Assembly: GCA_025531455.1 (NCBI GenBank)
Contig: JAMYHL010000054.1
Coordinates: 62,001-126,000, forward strand
Direction: 5' to 3'
Length of the DNA: 64,000 bases
From: Apiotrichum sp. Y4204
Taxonomy: Eukaryota > Basidiomycota > Tremellomycetes > Trichosporonales > Trichosporonaceae
In this document: positions 58,740 to 64,000 of the stretch, piece by piece
Layout of the letters: every line of letters starts with the position of its first letter
How positions within the stretch are numbered: position 1 is the stretch's first letter
Translations under genes and position numbers: made by a program
Notes under the pieces: model-generated
The model's database searches: none
Told to the model about the DNA's origin: nothing
Seen by the model: the letters and a program-made list of their open reading frames with translations, nothing else

Positions 58740-59713
58740 CTACTGCGAGGTGGTCCACACCTGGTTGTTGTTGTTGTCGCCGCACGTCCAGATCTGCGTG
58801 CGCTTGCGGTTGTAGAGGACGCCGTCCGTGAGGTCGAGGCACTGCCCCTTGTCGGTGAGGGCAATGCGGTTGTCGTCAGTGTACCACCACGACTGGGCGG
58901 GGAGGTTGTCGTAGCACTGCCAGATCTTCATCTTGGTGCCGTCGCCCGGGTTCGCCCCGGCGTCGAGGCAGAAGTTGGTGCCCGCGACGCGCACCTTGGT
59001 CGCGCCCTTGGTCACCTCCCAGCGCTGCGTCTTGGCAGGGTCACAGTCGAAGCTGCCGTCAGTAAAGAATTGACTAACTTTGCTTGTACTCACATCTGGA
59101 CAAAGGCGTTGTTGCGAAGCTCGCCGTCCTTGACATCGAGGCACTTCTTGGTGTTGCCGTTCGGGTGGATCAAGACGCCAGCGGGCGGGGGAGGCGCGCT
59201 CGTCACGGGCGGAGGAGGGGCCGAGGTGGTCGCGTTCGCAGGAGGGGCAGGGGGTGTCTCAGCAGCCGGAGGGGCAGCCGGGGTCTCAGCGGGAGGTGCG
59301 GCAGGAGTCTCGGCGGGAGGTGCGGCTGGAGTCTCGGCGGGAGTCTCAGCCGGAGTCTGGGCAGGAGGTGCCGCAGGAGTCTCTGCCGGAGCCTCGGCTG
59401 AGGTCTCCGCGGGAGGTGCGGCTGGGGTCTCGGCGGGAGGTGCGGCGGGAGTCTCTGCCGGAGTCTGGGCAGGAGTCTCGGCGGGAGTCTCAGCGGGAGT
59501 TTCGGCGGGAGTCTCAGCGGGAGTCTCAGCAGGGGTCTCAGCGGGAGGCGACACAGTGGGGGGAGGAACCTCTCCCGACGGAGCGACGGGGTCGGCGGCA
59601 GAAGGGGCCGCGGAAGGGTTGGGGGGAGCCGCGGCGGCGTCGTCCTGCGGCATCGGGGCCGCGGCGACGGTGGCGATGAGGGCGAGCACGGGGAGGAGGG
59701 TGAACGAGCGCAT
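58740..59713 (-). CDS. Secreted ricin-B-type lectin with mucin-like repeat linker
   Basis: Model: complement of 58740..59052, 59094..59713; 310 residues. A signal peptide (MRSFTLLPVLALIATVAAAP) starts it. Residues about 55-165 are a Pro/Ala/Glu/Thr repeat (AETP and AAPP units), probably O-glycosylated and extended. The C-terminal 140 residues form a beta-trefoil of the ricin B lectin family: GNTKKCLDVKDGELRNNAFV, then VQIFDCDPAKTQRWEV, TNFCLDAGANPGDGTKMKIW with QCYDNLPAQSWWY, and GQCLDLTDGVLY ending NNNNQVW. QxW repeats bind sugars. No enzymatic or toxin domain is present; it is a binding module only. A TATA box lies close upstream. Confidence 0.88.
59245..59560 (-). repeat. Imperfect 12-bp tandem repeat encoding AETP units
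   Basis: GAGACTCC-containing 12-bp units repeat through the linker of the lectin gene with GCACCTCC-type variants (AAPP). The antisense strand therefore reads as a long Gly-Val-Ser-Ala frame, which is an artefact of the periodicity. Confidence 0.8.
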
Positions 59714-59759
59714 GATGTTGGTGGATGGGTGTTGGTGCTTTTGGGATCCCGAGTATGTT

Positions 59760-59767
59760 CTTTTATA
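59760..59767 (-). promoter_or_regulatory. TATA box of the lectin gene
   Basis: TATAAAAG on the minus strand, about 47 bp before the start codon at 59713. This is close and canonical, suggesting a regulated promoter with a very short leader. Confidence 0.6.
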
Positions 59768-61920
59768 CCGTTGCTGGAGGTGAGTGGACGCCAGGCCACA
59801 CTAGTATAGTACTCGGCACTGGACACTCTTCCCGCAGCACGCCGTCAAAGGGAGTAAGCTAAAAGGTTGCGAAGACCGAGGCATGTCATAGGCACAGTCC
59901 CGCGTGAGAGCGGAGGACAAGGTTGTGTTCGCGACCCGGCAGTTCGGGACCTGCGATCACCGCGGGTGGGAGCAAGGGAAGCCCTGTGATGACTGTGAGG
60001 TAACTGCAGAGGAACCGCAGGGCCGAGCGGAGCAGGGGAATCCAGTGACATGACCCCAAAGGCCGAAGGCCAAAGGCCAAAGCCCAAAGCTTTGTGTGCG
60101 GTCTAAGATTTGGCGCTTGCCCGTCATCACATTCCCAGTAAGCACGTACGTAACTAGATTATGCATGTTGGAGAAACCCTGCGCTAGCAATCCTCTCCCG
60201 TTTCCCACACCATTCTCTGCTCGCACCAGGGCGCTCTTCTCGCCAGATATTTTGCTTCCAGCGCCAAGGTATCCCCTCCCATGGTCTGGGTCTGGAAGAG
60301 AGGGCCGAGCCTGAGCTAATCCGCTGCTGGAGGCTGGGCCGTCGTGATGGGTCGTGGTCGAGGCCGAGAAAAGGCGGGACGCCTTGCCGGCTCACACCAG
60401 CACGACGGATCTCACGGGTCAACATCGCCATGTCCGGTCCTCGACGGCCGGCGTCCGTGGCTGGCTCTGCTGCCGGCTGAGAGTCCGGTGATGATTCCGG
60501 GAAACGGGCTAGACACCCTTCATTGCGATCATTTGTGCCGCTCACCGCTCTCCGCTCCTACTCGGACCCGCCGAGATCACGTCACAGCTACCGGTCCTGC
60601 ATTTGCATGACATTTATCTTCGTGACCCTGGGGAGCCGCGTAGTCTGACTCCACCATGACGTCCGCCGATATGCCGGCTGTCTCTGCTCCGAGAAGGCCG
60701 CTCGGCGCCCCCGGCTTCCCGGCGCCCCCGGCTTTCGGCCCGGCGAGCACGCTCGGCGAGCACGGTCGGCAGCTCGGCTGCACACCCGCCGCCACCCCGA
60801 AACTCTACTCCGCGGCGCGTGGGAATCGCACCACCTTGCGCCCGTTGTTCACCTTGGTTGTGTGAGGCCGCTAGAATTTGTTCTAGGTTTGCCCCGCAGA
60901 TTTCTGCACTCTCAACTCTGATCGACGAGAAGCGTCACTCTACTTTGCTAACCCGCCATCCTGGTTCGGTTCCAGTATGCGCTGCGCCCTTGCCTCCCGG
61001 TATGATGCTCACAACCGAGACCTGAAGGCTGGGCCAATATCAGTTGCCGTCCGTTACCGGCTCGCAGCGCTGTATTGTACAGATGTGAAGTGCCTCTCCA
61101 CACCATGATGTGATGTGCTCCACAAACCTCAGGAGCCAGAAGGTTCCGACCTCCCCCAACACCCCGCTATACCCTATTCTTCCATGTTCTTCCGACACGT
61201 TAATCCGGTACGTGATCCTGAAGATGAGGAATCCGGGGTCATCGAATGGCTGATCAGAATATCGAACCGACCCGCGTCCATGGCTCCACTCAAAGACTTC
61301 GATGTGGGGAGAACGTATGCGCCGGCCGTAGAGAGTCTGGGGCCTCGAGGGGCCGGAAACCTGCGGCATGGTGCGTAGCACATTACCCCTGCTCGCCGTC
61401 GCTTCTAGACAATCGCCCCTCTACAGAAGCCTTCTCTGTTCATGAGTGAACTGTGCCTCTGCGGGCGAACTTTGGCGTGACCCAACTTCTGCACTTTCAC
61501 ATCCCCTCAACTCTTGTCGCCGAGGCATGGCAATTTACCACTGTCAAGCCGGAATTGCCGACACCGAGGCGGAGTAGACTGCTGCGGCCTAATATGTCCT
61601 GCGACGACATCAACCTGGCTGCGTCTTGGCAGACTCTAATATGCCCCTGTTGAAGTTGGCAGCAGTCACTATCCCCGCAACTGAAAGAATTCTTGACAGA
61701 AAGTCCCCGGCCGATCCACATTGCTCGAGATCGCGCCCTTCGGCGTTGCGTTCCGCAGATCGGTGAGGTTGCGCTCCTCTGCACTGTGCTTCGGACCTCA
61801 ACGATATCGCGGCCATTCAGTTTTCACCGAACATGATCCAGCCGGGCCCTTGAGGTACGCTGCATTGCTGCATATAAACGCAATGTATGGGCCAAAAAAC
61901 CTATCACATTACTCTATCAA
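59768..61920. other. Largest gene-free interval, 2.2 kb
   Basis: Lies between the lectin start and the nucleoporin stop. Open frames up to about 130 codons have no domain, no good codon bias and no splice partners. A short heptamer array lies at 60056-60090. No RNA gene or transposon recognised. Confidence 0.5.
60056..60090 (+). repeat. Heptamer tandem repeat (CCAAAGG)
   Basis: Five consecutive 7-bp units: CCAAAGG, CCGAAGG, CCAAAGG, CCAAAGC, CCAAAGC. Intergenic microsatellite-like array. Confidence 0.85.
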
Positions 61921-64000
61921 CTACTTATCCGCCTCGCAGATTGTGCATTTCTCCGTCGCGGTAGACGGGTTTTGCAGTCCGCACGATGAACATGTCCATT
62001 CGCCAGCTCCGCCTGTAGGCTTGAGAAGCGGGGCAGGCGAGGGGGTCGACGCCGCGGCACCGAACGTGAAGCCGCCAGTAGGTGGTGCTGGCAGACCAGG
62101 GAGGGCGAGAGCGGAGGTCGCCGACGACGTCGAGGCGGGCTTGCCGAAGCCGCCGAAGGTGAAGCCACCTGATGGCGGAGCTGGCGCGCCAGAGGGCTTG
62201 CCTCCAAAGGAGAATCCGCCAGCTGGAGGGGTGGGAAGTGCCGCGGGCGGGGCAGAGGCTGCCGGTGCGGCGCCAGGACGGGGACTCTCGCATGCGACGC
62301 ACTTGTCCACATCACTCGGAGTGACGCAGTCGCAAACGGGGCATGTCCACTTGTCTGTGGGGGTGCTCTGCTTCGGCAAGGAGAAGCCACCAGCAGATGG
62401 AGTCGGAGCTGAGGTCTTGCCAAAGCTGAAGCCGCCAGTCGGAGGAGCAGGCAGTGCAGCAGGCGGGGCGGACGCCGCGAGTGCCGCGCCAGGACGAGGG
62501 CTCTCGCAGGCGACGCACTTGTCGACAGTGTTGGGGGTAACACAGTCACACACATTGCACTTCCACTGGTCTGCCGGAGTGCTCGGCTTAGGCAAGGAGA
62601 AGCCACCACTGGTCGGCGGGGTAGGGGCGGAGGCCTTACCAAAGGTGAAGCCGCCCGCTGGCGGAGCAGGGGGCGCGGCGGCAACCTTGGGTGCAAGAGC
62701 CGCTCCAGGCCGCGGCGTCTCGCATACGGTACATTTGTCCTTCACCCAGTCGGGGCTGAACAGCTGACACATGTCGCACTTCCACTGGCCGGCCGGCGTG
62801 GCCTGCTTGGGGAACGAGAAACCGCTGCCGGAAGCTGGGGTGGACGTCGAGGAGGCGGTGGGAGTGGCACCAAAGGTGAACCCACCGGATGGGGGCGCAG
62901 GAGGGGCAGCAGGAGCCGCCTTCTTCTCCGGAGCGGCACCGGGCCTCGGAGTGTCGCATATGGTGCACTTGTCCTTCACCGAGTCGGGATTGGTCAACTG
63001 GCACATGTCGCACTTCCACTGGCCGGCGGGGACGGTCTGCTTCGGCAAGGAAAATCCACCAGAGGATGAGGTGGGCGCATCGGTCGAGCCGGAGGTGGCC
63101 TTCTTCTGCGCCTTGTCTGAAGATATGGTGGTCGCAGTTGTCGGCGACAGGAACGCAGAGGACAGGGACGACTCGCGCATGGTGAAGGTGAAAGTGGAGA
63201 CGGGCCGCGCACGAGCGGCCTCCTTGACTGCGTCAGAGGGCTCGGGAGAACCAGATGGGAGAGTGAAGGTGTAGAAGGGGAGTGCTGCTCGGTCGACATT
63301 GAGAGCCGAGTCTTTGGCGGAGAGGTAGATGGCGGACGGGTCGACGCGGCGCGTCGGACCGGAATGAGTGGGCGTGGGGGCAGGCGTGGGCAGGGCTGGA
63401 GGAGGGCCGAGAGCGATAGCGGGAGGGTTGTACTTAGGAGCAGAAGGAGGCTTCGCGGTGATCGCGGCAACAGCTGCGGACGGCTCTGGCACGGGTTGCT
63501 CCTTGGCCTGCTTGGGAGTGCTCTTGATCGTCGAAGACGAGAGAGATGGAAGGGGAAGAGGCTGGAAGGAAACAGGCTCCGGAAGCTTGGCCGGCTTCTC
63601 CACTGGCTTTGGCTGAGGCGGCGTCATGGTGGACGCCTTGAGCGAGTCACCGGGGTTCATGACTGGCTCCGGTGATGTGGACTGTGTTGTAGGAGTCTCG
63701 CGGCTCGACTTGTAGTTGCTGACCATCTCGAGTGTGCTCAGTTTGCGTGTGGACGTTCCCACACTCGCAAGCTTCTCAGCTGCGCCTCGTGACGCTGATG
63801 CACGGGTGGAGGAGGCAAGGCGGCTCGATGCAGATCGACGCAGGCTAGACTTCAGTGGAGTGACACGGCCGCTCGGTGCCGGAGAGAGGTTCTCGTAAGG
63901 ATTGATTACCAGGGAGGGCTTGGCGGTCTCCGGGCCGAGCGTCTCGTCGATAAGATCGCGAAGAACGTCGTCGCCGGCCTTCTTGGGTGACGGCTCTCGC
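61921..64000 (-). CDS. Nucleoporin-like protein with five RanBP2-type zinc fingers (5' truncated by window edge)
   Basis: The frame is open to the window edge, so the N-terminus is missing; 693 codons including the stop are seen. Near the edge VINPYENLSP and Arg/Ser-rich parts suggest a nuclear pore basket protein of the Nup153/Nup1 type. Five RanBP2 zinc fingers follow: GQWKCDMCQLTNPDSVKDKC, GQWKCDMCQLFSPDWVKDKC, QWKCNVCDCVTPNTVDKC, KWTCPVCDCVTPSDVDKC and EWTCSSCGLQNPSTATEKC, each closed by a CxxC pair. Between them are GGFSFGK/GGFTFG segments resembling FG repeats. Such fingers bind Ran or ubiquitin; FG segments bind transport receptors. No intron was needed in the visible part. Assignment to one nucleoporin is uncertain. 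Confidence 0.82.
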   Translation of the reverse strand, partial: REPSPKKAGDDVLRDLIDETLGPETAKPSLVINPYENLSPAPSGRVTPLKSSLRRSASSRLASSTRASASRGAAEKLASVGTSTRKLSTLEMVSNYKSSRETPTTQSTSPEPVMNPGDSLKASTMTPPQPKPVEKPAKLPEPVSFQPLPLPSLSSSTIKSTPKQAKEQPVPEPSAAVAAITAKPPSAPKYNPPAIALGPPPALPTPAPTPTHSGPTRRVDPSAIYLSAKDSALNVDRAALPFYTFTLPSGSPEPSDAVKEAARARPVSTFTFTMRESSLSSAFLSPTTATTISSDKAQKKATSGSTDAPTSSSGGFSLPKQTVPAGQWKCDMCQLTNPDSVKDKCTICDTPRPGAAPEKKAAPAAPPAPPSGGFTFGATPTASSTSTPASGSGFSFPKQATPAGQWKCDMCQLFSPDWVKDKCTVCETPRPGAALAPKVAAAPPAPPAGGFTFGKASAPTPPTSGGFSLPKPSTPADQWKCNVCDCVTPNTVDKCVACESPRPGAALAASAPPAALPAPPTGGFSFGKTSAPTPSAGGFSLPKQSTPTDKWTCPVCDCVTPSDVDKCVACESPRPGAAPAASAPPAALPTPPAGGFSFGGKPSGAPAPPSGGFTFGGFGKPASTSSATSALALPGLPAPPTGGFTFGAAASTPSPAPLLKPTGGAGEWTCSSCGLQNPSTATEKCTICEADK

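Noticed and set aside
59245..59560. Regular repeat array considered as a CRISPR or satellite
   Set aside because: Units are 12 bp, contiguous, in frame with a protein linker, and there are no unique spacers.
58740..59713. Possible ricin-like toxin
   Set aside because: Only the sugar-binding trefoil is present; there is no N-glycosidase or other enzymatic chain.
59070..59783. 237-codon plus-strand frame rich in Gly-Val-Ser-Ala
   Set aside because: It is the complement of the lectin gene's 12-bp repeat. The minus strand has signal peptide, lectin domain and splice sites.

Overview
This 64 kb window is nuclear DNA from a basidiomycete fungus, most likely a tremellomycete yeast of the Trichosporonales or a close relative. 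The evidence is the gene content (H2A.Z, nucleoporins, APC11, a mediator cyclin, mitochondrial ribosomal protein S16), high GC with C-ending codons, and many short introns (mostly 33-60 bp) with GTGAGT-like donors and a CTNAC branch site a few bases from the acceptor. I see no transposon, rRNA, CRISPR array or prokaryotic feature. Exon boundaries were worked out by hand from frame, splice signals and protein-family continuity; in each model the exon lengths sum to a whole reading frame.

Layout, left to right: a mitochondrial DUF1992-ABC1/UbiB kinase fusion (-), IMP dehydrogenase (+), cyclin C (-), CCT2 chaperonin (+), RRG9-like (-), a STIMATE/YPL162C-like membrane protein (+), a ubiquitin-specific protease (+), a P-loop kinase-like protein (-), RKM4/SETD6-like (+), SET5-like (-), SEC18/NSF (+), RNA polymerase I RPA43 (-), mitochondrial bS16 (-), APC11 (+), an AKR1-like palmitoyltransferase (+), an unknown AT-hook protein (-), RMT2 (+), a TBC RabGAP fused to an MTQ2-type eRF1 methyltransferase (-), a gamma-butyrobetaine/trimethyllysine dioxygenase (+), NUP192/205 (-), histone H2A.Z (+), MAK32-like PfkB kinase (-), a TAG1/DUF3712 vacuolar protein (+), a small B12D/MLRQ-like mitochondrial protein (+), tRNA-Asp(GTC) (+), a secreted ricin-B-type lectin with a mucin-like linker (-), and a 5'-truncated nucleoporin with five RanBP2 zinc fingers (-). 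A degenerate tRNA-like element lies near 21.6 kb.

The genes are mostly housekeeping and are not an operon or biosynthetic cluster. Two themes stand out. First, two open reading frames join domains that are separate genes in model organisms: DUF1992 with an ADCK2/Cqd1-type kinase, and a TBC domain with an MTQ2 methyltransferase. In both, a long exon crosses the junction with no stop codon. Second, four methyltransferases of families known or thought to act on translation or chromatin proteins (RKM4, SET5, RMT2, MTQ2) lie within 19 kb as two tail-to-tail pairs. Neighbouring genes also alternate strands far more often than expected, giving a run of convergent and divergent pairs with some very short shared promoters.
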